DNA of 64,000 nucleotides from Flavobacterium sp. CFS9. Its GTDB lineage: Bacteria > Bacteroidota > Bacteroidia > Flavobacteriales > Flavobacteriaceae. The DNA lies in assembly GCF_041154745.1 (NCBI RefSeq), contig NZ_AP031573.1, positions 682,001-746,000 on the forward strand, in the 5' to 3' direction. The stretch's first letter is position 1; every line of letters begins with the position of its first letter. A model generated the notes under the pieces. That model had not been told where the DNA came from, searched no databases, and saw nothing but the letters and a program-made list of their open reading frames with translations. This document shows, one piece after another, positions 1-8,473 of this stretch. Both the position numbers and the translations under genes were made by a program.

Positions 1-1
1 T

Positions 2-1585
2 CCAACAAAAATAGTATTAGACAAAAACAATAACATATTTGTCAGCGGAATCTCAAGTGAAAATAACGGTATTGCAGATGCAAGTTCTTATCAATCTAAC
101 ATTATCGGATTCCATAATTATTTTCTAATGAAATTTGAAGAATCAACCACAAATAGTATTCCAAATATAACAAGCAATTCTCCTGTTTGTATTGATAAAA
201 CATTAGAATTAAAAGCATCAGGAGGAACCAGTTATCTATGGACTGGCCCAAATGGATTTACATCAACAGATCAAAATCCAACAATTACAAATACAACAAC
301 AGCTAATGGCGGAGAATACATTTGTGTAATTTCAGGAACTGATGTATGTAATGGAACAAAAAAAACTAATGTTATCATTCAAAGTACTCAGCCCCCAACA
401 GGGGATGCAAATCAACAATTTTGTACAGGTCAGAATCCAACGATTGCTAACATCCAAGTAAATGGAAATAATGTAAAATGGTACGATTCGTTACATAATG
501 GTTCATCATTAGTAGAAACTACAAATCTTGTTAATGGTAAAACTTATTATGCCTCTCAAACCGTAAATAATTGTGAAGGACCGCGATTAGGAATTACGGT
601 TTCCCTCGTAGATACCCCAACAGCTCCAACAGCTATTGATCAACAATCATTTTGTAAAAAGGAGAATAAAACGCTTAATGATCTTCAAATAACCGGGCAA
701 AATATAAAATGGTATGATACCGGTTTCTCTCCTACTGCCTTACCCAATTCAACTTTATTGGAAAACAACAAAACCTACTACGCCTCACAAACTATTGGCT
801 GTGAGAGTGACAGAACTCCAATTTTAGTAAAAATTCATAATACTCCATTGCCAGCCGGAAATAACAATCAACAATTCTGTATCGATGATATTTCAACAAT
901 TGAAGATATAGCTATAACAGGAACAACTTTGAAGTGGTATGATTCTCCTATAAATGGAAATATTTTACAGGAAACGACATTATTAGAAAACCAAACTTAT
1001 TACGTAACACAAACACTAGACAACTGTGAAAGCGAAAGACTTGCTATCACTGTAAAAATACAGGACACCCAAAAACCAATAGCCGATTCACGACAAACCT
1101 TCTGTTTCCAGCAGAATGCCTCCATAAAAAACATCAACATTATTGGGCAAAATATAAAATGGTTTGAAAGTAATTCTTCTACGGCAACACTATTGGAATC
1201 AACTCCGCTTAAAAACGGCAGTACCTATTATGCCTCTCAAACCATTGCAAACTGTGAAAGCGACAGAATTTCAATTGCTATAAATATTCTTGAGGCTACA
1301 AATCAAAATTGTATCCACTTGATCGAAGAACTTCCTTTTCCTAAATTTTTCACTCCGAATAATGATGGCTATAATGATACCTGGACAATAGATTTTGGGT
1401 ATCTCGCTCCTAACACAGTGATTCAAATATTTGACCGTTACGGTAAATTCATCAAAGAAATAACCAAGGATGCATTTTGGGATGGAACGTACCTCGGGAA
1501 AAATGAACCTACTTCAGATTACTGGTTTACCGCTACACGTTCCAACGGTAAGGAATATAGAGGTCATTTTACTTTGAAACGATAA
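2..1585 (+). CDS. T9SS-secreted multidomain protein, C-terminal part (5' end outside window)
   Basis: The frame is open from the first base of the window, so this is the 3' part of a larger gene; 527 residues are visible. The first codons read like a beta-propeller (SBBP-type) repeat (DKNNNIFVSG). An Ig/PKD-like domain follows (nt about 170-385), then four tandem Ig-like repeats of about 75 residues (nt 392-1294), each with a QQxFC start, a KWYD or KWFE core, a TYYASQT strand and a second Cys. The last 80 residues (FFTPNNDGYNDTW, IFDRYGK, WDGTYLGK, GHFTLKR) are the gliding-motility-type (type B) C-terminal signal for type IX secretion. I infer an exported, surface-attached or released adhesin-like protein. 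A hairpin terminator follows the stop. Confidence 0.85.
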   Translation, partial: PTKIVLDKNNNIFVSGISSENNGIADASSYQSNIIGFHNYFLMKFEESTTNSIPNITSNSPVCIDKTLELKASGGTSYLWTGPNGFTSTDQNPTITNTTTANGGEYICVISGTDVCNGTKKTNVIIQSTQPPTGDANQQFCTGQNPTIANIQVNGNNVKWYDSLHNGSSLVETTNLVNGKTYYASQTVNNCEGPRLGITVSLVDTPTAPTAIDQQSFCKKENKTLNDLQITGQNIKWYDTGFSPTALPNSTLLENNKTYYASQTIGCESDRTPILVKIHNTPLPAGNNNQQFCIDDISTIEDIAITGTTLKWYDSPINGNILQETTLLENQTYYVTQTLDNCESERLAITVKIQDTQKPIADSRQTFCFQQNASIKNINIIGQNIKWFESNSSTATLLESTPLKNGSTYYASQTIANCESDRISIAINILEATNQNCIHLIEELPFPKFFTPNNDGYNDTWTIDFGYLAPNTVIQIFDRYGKFIKEITKDAFWDGTYLGKNEPTSDYWFTATRSNGKEYRGHFTLKR

Positions 1586-1590
1586 AAAAT

Positions 1591-1640
1591 GCAAAGTCCA
1601 CAGGACTTAATTGTAAACCCCTATGGACTTTGTATAAATT
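1591..1640 (+). terminator. Terminator after the T9SS gene
   Basis: Inverted repeat GCAAAGTCCA (1591-1600) / TGGACTTTGT (1624-1633) with further pairing inside, followed by an AT-rich stretch with a short T run. It lies just after the stop codon and before the convergent transporter gene. Confidence 0.6.
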
Positions 1641-1664
1641 CTTTTGAAAATAATAGTAAGAACT

Positions 1665-2942
1665 CTAAAACTTATGTTCGTCTTTACTAATCACCAAAAA
1701 GGAAACCAACGAAATTAGAGCGGCACCTGTCAAATAAAAACCTACATAACTTAAACCGTAAGTACTGGCCAGCCAAATGGCGATCATGGGGGCAAATGCC
1801 GCACCAAGGATTCCCGCCATATTAAAAGTCAAAGATGCTCCGGAATAACGAACATTTGTTGGAAATAATTCCGAGAGAAAAGTTCCTAAAGGTCCATAAG
1901 TGAATCCCATCAGAGCCATTCCGGTACAGGCAAAAGTGGTAATTAGAATGATATTTCCTTTGCTTAAAAAAGAAGAAAACAAAAATCCGAAAAGCGCTAT
2001 GGCTGTTGTCGCAATAACTAACATTTTACGTCGTCCGATCTTATCGGCAACAACTGCCGAAACCGGAATAAAAAGGGCAAAAAACAAAACAGAGAACAGT
2101 TGAACCAATAACGCATCTCTTTTGGTAATCCCTAAATCTGAAGTGATCCAGCTTAAAGTAAAAACAGTCATCAGATAAAAAACTAAAAAAGTGGTAACAG
2201 CTGCCAATGTTCCAAAAATCAATTGATTTCGATACGACTTAATCAAAGTTAAAAAAGGAACTTTAACCTCTTCTTTTTCTTTTTTAGCACTTTCAAATGA
2301 AGGCGTTTCAGTAATTTTTGTTCGGATATAAAACCCCACAACAACCAAAAGTGAACTTGCGATGAATGGAATTCTCCAGCCATAATCCATAAAATTTTCG
2401 TTGGTCATGGTGTCTGTCAAAATTAAAAAAGTTCCTCCCGAAAGCAGCAATCCAATAGGAGCGCCCAATTGTGGAAACATTCCATACCAGGCACGTTTAT
2501 CCGGAGGTGCATTTTCGATTGCCAATAAAACAGCACCACCCCATTCGCCTCCTAAACCTACACCTTGCCCAAATCGACAAAGCATTAACAATAAAGGAGC
2601 AGCAACCCCAATACTGGCATACCCGGGTAAAAATCCGATCGTAACTGTCGAAATCCCCATTGTTAATAATGCTGCCACCAAGGTAAATTTACGCCCGATT
2701 TTATCTCCATAATGTCCAAAAAAAGCTGATCCCAAAGGGCGCGATAAAAAAGCAATTGAAAAGGTAGCCAAAGATTCCAGAGTTGCCATAGTGGGATCTG
2801 AACCGGGGAAAAATAGTTGCGGAAAAACCAATACGGCAGCATTGGCATAAATATAGAAATCAAAAAATTCTATGGTGGTCCCAATCAAGGAACCAAAGAG
2901 AACATGTTTTAAGGAGTTCTTCTGTTTCGGGTTATTTTTCAT
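1665..2942 (-). CDS. MFS transporter, metabolite:H+ symporter (MHS) type
   Basis: 425-residue integral membrane protein with about 12 hydrophobic segments. The stretch GQGVGLGGEWGGA and the loop GDKIGRKFT are typical of the MHS group of the major facilitator superfamily (the group of ShiA, ProP and KgtP), which import dicarboxylates, shikimate, proline/betaine or similar metabolites with protons. The substrate cannot be read from sequence. Stand-alone gene, convergent with the T9SS gene and divergent from bshC. A TAnnTTTG box lies 79 bp upstream. Confidence 0.85.
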   Translation of the reverse strand: MKNNPKQKNSLKHVLFGSLIGTTIEFFDFYIYANAAVLVFPQLFFPGSDPTMATLESLATFSIAFLSRPLGSAFFGHYGDKIGRKFTLVAALLTMGISTVTIGFLPGYASIGVAAPLLLMLCRFGQGVGLGGEWGGAVLLAIENAPPDKRAWYGMFPQLGAPIGLLLSGGTFLILTDTMTNENFMDYGWRIPFIASSLLVVVGFYIRTKITETPSFESAKKEKEEVKVPFLTLIKSYRNQLIFGTLAAVTTFLVFYLMTVFTLSWITSDLGITKRDALLVQLFSVLFFALFIPVSAVVADKIGRRKMLVIATTAIALFGFLFSSFLSKGNIILITTFACTGMALMGFTYGPLGTFLSELFPTNVRYSGASLTFNMAGILGAAFAPMIAIWLASTYGLSYVGFYLTGAALISLVSFLVISKDEHKF

Positions 2943-3285
2943 TCGACTTTACTATTGTTTTCTTTTATGAACTATTGCAAAAAATAAATCAGCTTCTTTT
3001 ACAAAACAAATATTCGTTTGCAAAAATAGAATTTCATTATTAATAACCCGAACATACAATCAATACTTTTAAATTACTCTCAAAATTTTAACAAAAATAA
3101 CAAATCAGATTTTTAAATCATTCACAAAACATTTCTTACAATTAAAAAAGAGACACTAAAACCAAAACATTGATTTACAACAACTTGATTCAAAACATAA
3201 AAATCAAATCTTAAGCATTCGTTAAAAAAGGATTTAAGTACATATTTTGATTAAATTTACAGCTATCAAAAATAAACCTAAAACT
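2943..3285. other. Divergent intergenic region, no gene seen
   Basis: 343 bp of very AT-rich DNA between the divergent transporter and bshC genes. The only recognisable element is a minus-strand TATTTTTG box. I see no plausible ORF or strong hairpin. Confidence 0.5.
3021..3028 (-). promoter_or_regulatory. -7 box (TAnnTTTG) for the MHS transporter
   Basis: Reads TATTTTTG on the minus strand, matching the Bacteroidota -7 consensus, 79 bp before the start codon. No clear -33 TTG is present at the ideal spacing. Confidence 0.4.
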
Positions 3286-4875
3286 ATGCCTACCGACTGT
3301 ATCAGCTACCAAAACTCAGGATATTTCACTAAATTGATACAAGATTATTTAGATCAGAAACCCGAATTACAATCACTGTACAATCACTTTCCTACGCTTG
3401 AAAACTTTGAGAAACAAATTCATGACAAGCAGGCTAATTTTGACCATTCCAACCGTATTCCTCTTGTTGAGTCTTTAAAAAAGCAATACGAAAACATCAA
3501 AATTTCAGATTCGACCAAACAAAATATTGAGCTTTTAGCTCTTCCAAATACTTTTACGATTACAACCGGACACCAGCTAAACCTTTTTAGCGGTCCTTTG
3601 TACTTTTTATATAAAATCATTTCGACCATTAATCTCACTACAGAACTGAAATCAAAGTATCCTGCTCATAATTTTGTTCCTGTTTATTGGATGGCTACTG
3701 AAGATCACGATTTTGAAGAGATTAATTATTTTAATTTTAAAGGAAAGAAATTCCGCTGGAACAAAGAAAGCACTGGTCCGGTTGGAAGACTTTCTACAGA
3801 AGGTTTAGAAGATTTTTTTGAAATCTACTCCAAAGATTTGGGTTCAAGTACAAATGCCCGCTTCTTAAAAAAACTCTTTGAAGAAGCCTATCTGAAACAT
3901 GAAAATCTTGCCGATGCCACACGCTTTCTCGCAAACAGTTTGTTCGAATCATACGGTTTAGTGATTATAGATGCAGATTCAGCAGATTTGAAGCGCGCTT
4001 TCATTCCGTATATCAAAGAAGAACTGGAACAGCAAACCTCTTTCAAAGCGGTTCAGGAAACAATTTCAAAATTTAATGATTACACCATTCAGGTAAATCC
4101 TCGCGAAATCAATTTGTTTTATATTGAGGATAAACTGCGCGAACGTATTATTTTAGAAAAAGACCGATACGTTGTCAACCATACTAAAATCTCATTTTCG
4201 AAAGAAGAGATTTTCAATCTGCTCGGAAGCAATCCCGAAAAATTCAGTCCGAATGTAATCATGCGTCCTTTGTATCAGGAGATTATTCTTCCGAATTTAT
4301 GCTACATTGGCGGAGGAGGAGAAATTGCTTACTGGCTGGAATTAAAATCCTTTTTTGATACTGTGAACATTACTTTCCCAATGTTACTAGTTCGTAATTC
4401 TGTACTTTTAAGCACAGAGAAACAAGCTAAAAAAGCAGATAAACTTGGACTTTACTGGAAAGATTTATTTACTAAACCTGCAGATTTAGTGAATGCAATC
4501 ACACATAAATTATCTGGTTTTCCGATTGATTTAACGCCACAAAAAGAGATGTTGGTCAAACAATTTGAATATCTTTACGAATTAGCACAGCAAACTGATA
4601 AATCCTTTACGGGAGCTGTAAAAGCTCAGGAAGTAAAACAGAAAAAAGGTTTAGATAATCTTGAGAAAAGATTATTAAAAGCACAAAAACGAAAACTGGA
4701 TTCAGAAATACAACGCGTTGTTGATTTACAATGTGAATTGTTTCCAAATCAGAGTTTACAGGAGCGTCAAACCAATTTTTCTGAATTTTATCTGGAAAAA
4801 GGAGAAGAGCTGATTCCGCTTTTAATACAAAATTTAAAACCTTTAGAAACGAATTTTAATATTATCACGATATAA
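3286..4875 (+). CDS. bshC: Bacillithiol biosynthesis cysteine-adding enzyme BshC
   Basis: 529 residues from the ATG at 3286; an in-frame TTG at 3247 would add 13 residues that look non-native, and the usual family length favours the ATG. BshC joins L-cysteine to GlcN-malate, the last step of making bacillithiol, the low-molecular-weight thiol of Bacillota and many Bacteroidota. Family hallmarks visible are TTGHQLNLFSGPLYFLYK, PVYWMATEDHDFEEI and NLCYIGGGGEIAYWLELK, in a Rossmann-like core followed by a C-terminal coiled coil rich in K/E/L. The gene stands alone; bshA and bshB are not in this window. Identification is firm from motifs and length. Confidence 0.93.
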   Translation: MPTDCISYQNSGYFTKLIQDYLDQKPELQSLYNHFPTLENFEKQIHDKQANFDHSNRIPLVESLKKQYENIKISDSTKQNIELLALPNTFTITTGHQLNLFSGPLYFLYKIISTINLTTELKSKYPAHNFVPVYWMATEDHDFEEINYFNFKGKKFRWNKESTGPVGRLSTEGLEDFFEIYSKDLGSSTNARFLKKLFEEAYLKHENLADATRFLANSLFESYGLVIIDADSADLKRAFIPYIKEELEQQTSFKAVQETISKFNDYTIQVNPREINLFYIEDKLRERIILEKDRYVVNHTKISFSKEEIFNLLGSNPEKFSPNVIMRPLYQEIILPNLCYIGGGGEIAYWLELKSFFDTVNITFPMLLVRNSVLLSTEKQAKKADKLGLYWKDLFTKPADLVNAITHKLSGFPIDLTPQKEMLVKQFEYLYELAQQTDKSFTGAVKAQEVKQKKGLDNLEKRLLKAQKRKLDSEIQRVVDLQCELFPNQSLQERQTNFSEFYLEKGEELIPLLIQNLKPLETNFNIITI

Positions 4876-4982
4876 AAATAAAAAAGTAATAGTCATCAGA
4901 ATAAATAACCGCCTCTTCTGAAATTATTGCCTCTCAAACCAAATAGTAACCTTTAAAAAAAATTAACCTATTTACCAAAATT

Positions 4983-6254
4983 ATGACCAGAGAGCGCCTG
5001 ATATCATTAGATGTCTTTAGAGGATTGACTATTTTATTAATGACTATTGTAAACAACCCCGGAGATTGGGGAAATGTCTACGCCCCGTTACTACACTCCG
5101 AATGGCATGGCTGTACGCCAACCGACTTAGTGTTTCCGTTTTTTATTTTCATCATGGGTGTTGCAGTCCCCCTGGCAATGCCAACCAAAACCTGGGACAA
5201 CACTACCTTCAACAAAATCATGGTTCGTTCACTACGCATGCTCGGACTTGGAATTTTCTTTAATTATTTTGGAAAAATACAGCTTTTCGGTCTTGAAGGA
5301 ATCCCGCTTCTTATCGGCCGACTGATTATTACTGTGGCTGTTGGCTATGCATTGATGGGTAATTTCAGTTCGAAAATCAAAAACATACTGGCGTTTTCGA
5401 TCCTTTTTATTTATCTGTTTCTGGCTTATAGCGGAATCGAAGCCTATCACGATGTTCGATTACCGGGTGTTTTACAACGAATTGCGATTGTATACTTTGT
5501 CGTTTCTTTATTGTACCTAAAAACAACTCAAAAAACACAAATCATAACCGGTATTACTTTATTACTGAGCTATTGGGCTATAATGACTTTGATCCCCGTT
5601 CCCGGAATCGGAGCGCCTAATTTAGAGAAAGAAACCAACTTAGCCTCCTGGCTCGATGGCGTTTTACTTGAAGGACATATGTATCGCGGAACCATAACTT
5701 GGGATCCTGAAGGAGTTCTAAGCACCATACCGTCAATCGTGAACGGAATCATTGGTTTATTGATTGGTCAGATTTTACAGCGTGGAATTACACCAAAACA
5801 GAAAGCAGTAAAAATGATAGCCGCAGGTGTTGCATTAATCATTGGAGGATTAATCTGGAACGCTTTCTTCCCTATCAACAAATCGCTTTGGACCAGCAGT
5901 TATGTTTTATACACTACTGGATTGGCAACTGCTTGTTTGGCATTCCTATACTACATGATTGATATTGCAGCATACAAAAAGGGTATAAAATTGTTTTTAA
6001 TCTGGGGTGTCAATCCAATGATTGTATTTTTCTTCTCTCAGATCATCCCTCAGGCTTTGGTGATGGTTCAGTTTAAGAACCCACATCATCCGGAAGAACA
6101 GATCAATCTTTTAACTTATCTGTACCAATTCGGTATTGCTCCTTTCTTTAGCAATCCAATGACAGCCTCGTTAGCAGGAGCATTAATTTATGTTGGAATC
6201 TGGACTTTTATATTATGGATTTTCTACAAAAACAAACTGATTTTTAAAGTTTAA
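4983..6254 (+). CDS. COG4299/DUF5009 membrane acyltransferase (HGSNAT-like)
   Basis: 423-residue polytopic membrane protein beginning RERLISLDVFRGLTILLM, the hallmark of the heparan-alpha-glucosaminide N-acetyltransferase (HGSNAT)-like family. The next segment HSEWHGCTPTDLVFPFFIF carries the His at the place of the human catalytic His and the DLVFPxF motif. Members are thought to move acetyl groups from cytoplasmic acetyl-CoA across the membrane to amino sugars; in bacteria the substrate is mostly unproven. A strong terminator follows. A paralogue lies at 18916-20100. Confidence 0.8.
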   Translation: MTRERLISLDVFRGLTILLMTIVNNPGDWGNVYAPLLHSEWHGCTPTDLVFPFFIFIMGVAVPLAMPTKTWDNTTFNKIMVRSLRMLGLGIFFNYFGKIQLFGLEGIPLLIGRLIITVAVGYALMGNFSSKIKNILAFSILFIYLFLAYSGIEAYHDVRLPGVLQRIAIVYFVVSLLYLKTTQKTQIITGITLLLSYWAIMTLIPVPGIGAPNLEKETNLASWLDGVLLEGHMYRGTITWDPEGVLSTIPSIVNGIIGLLIGQILQRGITPKQKAVKMIAAGVALIIGGLIWNAFFPINKSLWTSSYVLYTTGLATACLAFLYYMIDIAAYKKGIKLFLIWGVNPMIVFFFSQIIPQALVMVQFKNPHHPEEQINLLTYLYQFGIAPFFSNPMTASLAGALIYVGIWTFILWIFYKNKLIFKV

Positions 6255-6280
6255 AATAAGCTATATTCATTTCGATTACA

Positions 6281-6310
6281 AGAGACGCAAAACGCGTCTC
6301 TTTTTTTCTT
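6281..6310 (+). terminator. Rho-independent terminator
   Basis: AGAGACGC (6281-6288) / GCGTCTCT (6294-6301) with a 5-nt loop, then a run of seven T. Sits 26 bp after the COG4299 stop codon. Confidence 0.9.
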
Positions 6311-6431
6311 CCTCATTCTAAAACAAATTGACAACATCACATAATGTACTATTTTTCATTTTTCTTTACCAAAACATCATTTCCCAGAGTTTTAATTATG
6401 AATTTATTAAAATCAATTCATAAAAAAAGTA

Positions 6432-6439
6432 TACTTTTG
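6432..6439 (+). promoter_or_regulatory. -7 box (TAnnTTTG) for ndk
   Basis: TACTTTTG, a perfect match to the Bacteroidota -7 consensus, followed by C and lying 25 bp before the ndk start codon. Confidence 0.65.
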
Positions 6440-6464
6440 CACGAAATTAAAAATAAGCAATAAA

Positions 6465-6884
6465 ATGGCAACAAATAGAACTTTTACAATGATTAAGCCG
6501 GATGCAGTTCAAAACGGACACATCGGAAATATCTTAGCAATGATTACTAATGGAGGTTTCAAAATCGTTTCATTAAAATTAACTCAACTTACTGTAGCTG
6601 ATGCTCAGGCATTCTACGCTGTTCACGCAGAAAGACCTTTCTACGGAGAATTAGTTGAATTCATGTCTCGCGGACCAATTGTTGCTGCAATTTTAGAAAA
6701 AGACAATGCAGTAGAAGATTTCAGAACTTTAATTGGAGCTACAAATCCAGCTGAAGCTGCTGAAGGAACTATCCGTAAAGCATACGCGACTTCAATCGGA
6801 GAAAACGCAGTACACGGTTCTGACAGTGACGAAAATGCAGCTATCGAAAGCGCATTCCACTTTGCAGGAAGAGAGCAATTCTAA
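6465..6884 (+). CDS. ndk: Nucleoside diphosphate kinase
   Basis: 139 residues, the normal length. Ndk transfers the gamma-phosphate of ATP to NDPs through a phospho-His intermediate and balances cytoplasmic NTP pools. The catalytic motif NAVHGSD gives His117, and [10 protein letters not shown] at the N-terminus and [12 protein letters not shown] are family signatures. Monocistronic: own -7 box upstream, hairpin terminator downstream. Confidence 0.97.
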   Translation: MATNRTFTMIKPDAVQNGHIGNILAMITNGGFKIVSLKLTQLTVADAQAFYAVHAERPFYGELVEFMSRGPIVAAILEKDNAVEDFRTLIGATNPAEAAEGTIRKAYATSIGENAVHGSDSDENAAIESAFHFAGREQF

Positions 6885-6888
6885 TATT

Positions 6889-6943
6889 AAGATCATTAGA
6901 TTTCTTAGATCATTAGATTTTAAACTTCTTAGATCTTTGAAGA
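6889..6943. repeat. Tandem CTTAGAT-type intergenic repeat
   Basis: Just after ndk. GATCATTAGATTT occurs twice (6891-6903 and 6908-6920) and is followed by another TTCTTAGATCT copy. It resembles, in a diverged form, the CTTAG-unit repeats seen elsewhere in the window (14001-14083, 31861-31896, 48382-48417, 50870-50904). Confidence 0.6.
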
Positions 6944-6953
6944 TGCCGCATAT

Positions 6954-6988
6954 AAAAAAACCATTTCAATTGAAATGGTTTTTTTTTG
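6954..6988. terminator. Bidirectional terminator between ndk and the minus-strand gene
   Basis: A run of A, then ACCATTTCAATTGAAATGGT (a near-perfect palindrome), then nine T. Works as a terminator on either strand and sits between convergent genes. Confidence 0.85.
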
Positions 6989-6993
6989 ATATA

Positions 6994-7467
6994 TTATTTA
7001 AACAATTCCCGATTCGCCTCTTTAAAAGTATTCTTTGCAAGCCCCAGATCAGCTAAATTCTCATTTAAACTTATTTTTAGCTTATCGAAATTACTATGAT
7101 AAAAGCTCGAAATACTCGCGACTCTTTTTCCTTTTTCGAGAATAAAAACAGACTCTGAAATTCCAAGTTTTCCAGATTCAAAAACGGTTACAAAACCATC
7201 CAGTTCACTCCACCCATATACTTTTCCCTTTCCAATCCCAAAATAACTTCTAGCCTCAAGACCAGATTCGGTAAAAATTACTTTAAACGCTCTTGTTCTA
7301 AATATGGTCAACCAGAAAAAAGCAATAAACAGCAGGAATAAAACTGGCAAAACCATACCTGCAACCGGAGAAACATAAGAAAGATAAACAACCAAAATAG
7401 GCAACAAAGTCAAATAAGAAACCAAAAAGAGTACTAAAATTTTAAATCTCGATTTTATTTGCGGCAT
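6994..7467 (-). CDS. Two-TM membrane protein with PH-like domain
   Basis: 157 residues. Two hydrophobic segments (about residues 8-32 and 35-53) are followed by a soluble beta-rich part containing VIFTESGLEARSYFGIGKGKVYGWSELDGF. That pattern is like the bacterial PH-domain proteins of unknown function found after paired TM helices. I do not recognise a specific role. It ends a minus-strand group with the DUF721 gene (25 bp gap) and a lipoprotein gene. Confidence 0.6.
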   Translation of the reverse strand: MPQIKSRFKILVLFLVSYLTLLPILVVYLSYVSPVAGMVLPVLFLLFIAFFWLTIFRTRAFKVIFTESGLEARSYFGIGKGKVYGWSELDGFVTVFESGKLGISESVFILEKGKRVASISSFYHSNFDKLKISLNENLADLGLAKNTFKEANRELFK

Positions 7468-7492
7468 GACAACATTTACTTTTTGACAACTT

Positions 7493-7792
7493 TTATCTCA
7501 AAACAACTTCTTTAATCACCTCACGACCTAACTCCTCATTAATCATTTTCACAATTTTACTTTTACCATGACTTAATTCCTCACGTAACACTGCCGATCC
7601 CAGCTCGACATACAATGTACTTCCTTTCAGAACAACATTTTTGGTATACGTATTCACACCATTCCCCATTAACTGCCTCCAGGCTTCTTTTACATCGATT
7701 TGATCCATTCCGGGCTGTAATTTATTCCCCTGAATGATCTGTTGCAAAACAGCTCCAATCGTACTTTCGTTATTTAGTCTTTTTGCCATCAT
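7493..7792 (-). CDS. DUF721 (DciA-like) protein
   Basis: 99 residues of the DUF721 family: MNGVNTYTKNVVLKGSTLYVELGSAVLREELSHGK is the recognisable core. The related protein DciA helps load the replicative helicase in many bacteria lacking DnaC/DnaI, so a link to replication is possible but is inference for this short version. Its first 23 bp overlap the end of the upstream lipoprotein gene, which implies coupled expression. Confidence 0.75.
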   Translation of the reverse strand: MMAKRLNNESTIGAVLQQIIQGNKLQPGMDQIDVKEAWRQLMGNGVNTYTKNVVLKGSTLYVELGSAVLREELSHGKSKIVKMINEELGREVIKEVVLR

Positions 7793-8210
7793 TTAATAAA
7801 TTTACAGGTCCGGTTTTTTTATAATGATATTCTTTATTCTGGTCATTCTTTACTACAAAAGTCTCATCGGAAACAGAAATTAGCTCTTCGCTCCACTTGG
7901 CATAATCTGTTTTATAATCCAGGAAAACCTGATCGCCTTTAAATCGAACGGATACATCCTCAAAAGTATCTGTTGTTAAAAAAGTTCCATCCAGCTGCGC
8001 CATCACCTTCGTTCGTGTTCCTTTAGTTCCTTTGATATTGAAATAATCGAAATTTTCGTTCATTCCATAATCCTTGTCCTCCCCCTTATCAAAAACTACT
8101 TTCTCAATTTCCCAGTATCCATTCAGTTTTGCAATATCAGCAGGTTTAATTTCTTGTTTACAGCTTACCAACAAAAGCGATAAAACCAAAATCATAAAAG
8201 TGTTTTTCAT
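7770..8210 (-). CDS. Small lipoprotein, lipocalin-like
   Basis: 146 residues with a lipoprotein signal (LSLLLVSC, Cys17). The mature part opens with LNGYWEIEKVVFDKG, the start of the lipocalin-like beta-barrel fold used by many Bacteroidota lipoproteins. Function unknown. The 3' end overlaps the DUF721 gene by 23 bp in another frame. The ATG is preceded by an A/T-rich leader and the divergent neighbour lies 263 bp away. Confidence 0.7.
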   Translation of the reverse strand: MKNTFMILVLSLLLVSCKQEIKPADIAKLNGYWEIEKVVFDKGEDKDYGMNENFDYFNIKGTKGTRTKVMAQLDGTFLTTDTFEDVSVRFKGDQVFLDYKTDYAKWSEELISVSDETFVVKNDQNKEYHYKKTGPVNLLNDGKKTK

Positions 8211-8473
8211 ACTATAATTTTTAAAATTCTATTCTTCTCTTTTCCTCTGAAAAAATCTTGTCCAAAAAACAATTATCGGCCATGTTCTTTCATTTTCACC
8301 GTAAATATTACTTCGAAAAAACACCGCTTTCCTATAGACTAAAATTTCTTTTTCAAAAGAAATGTGAACCTGCAAAGTTAAACTTAAAAAGCTCATAAGA
8401 AACAAAAAATCGCAAAACCATTTAAACTATTTTATAACTTTCGAGTCCAACCCTAAACCAAAATAAAAAAACC

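Noticed and set aside
2401..2712. 103-codon frame opposite the MFS transporter
   Set aside because: Lies wholly inside the transporter on the other strand, is Pro/Asn-rich with no domain; a shadow.
6733..7056. Open frame overlapping the end of ndk and continuing past it
   Set aside because: It overlaps a strong ndk gene in another frame, crosses a terminator hairpin, and has no plausible domain; a shadow.
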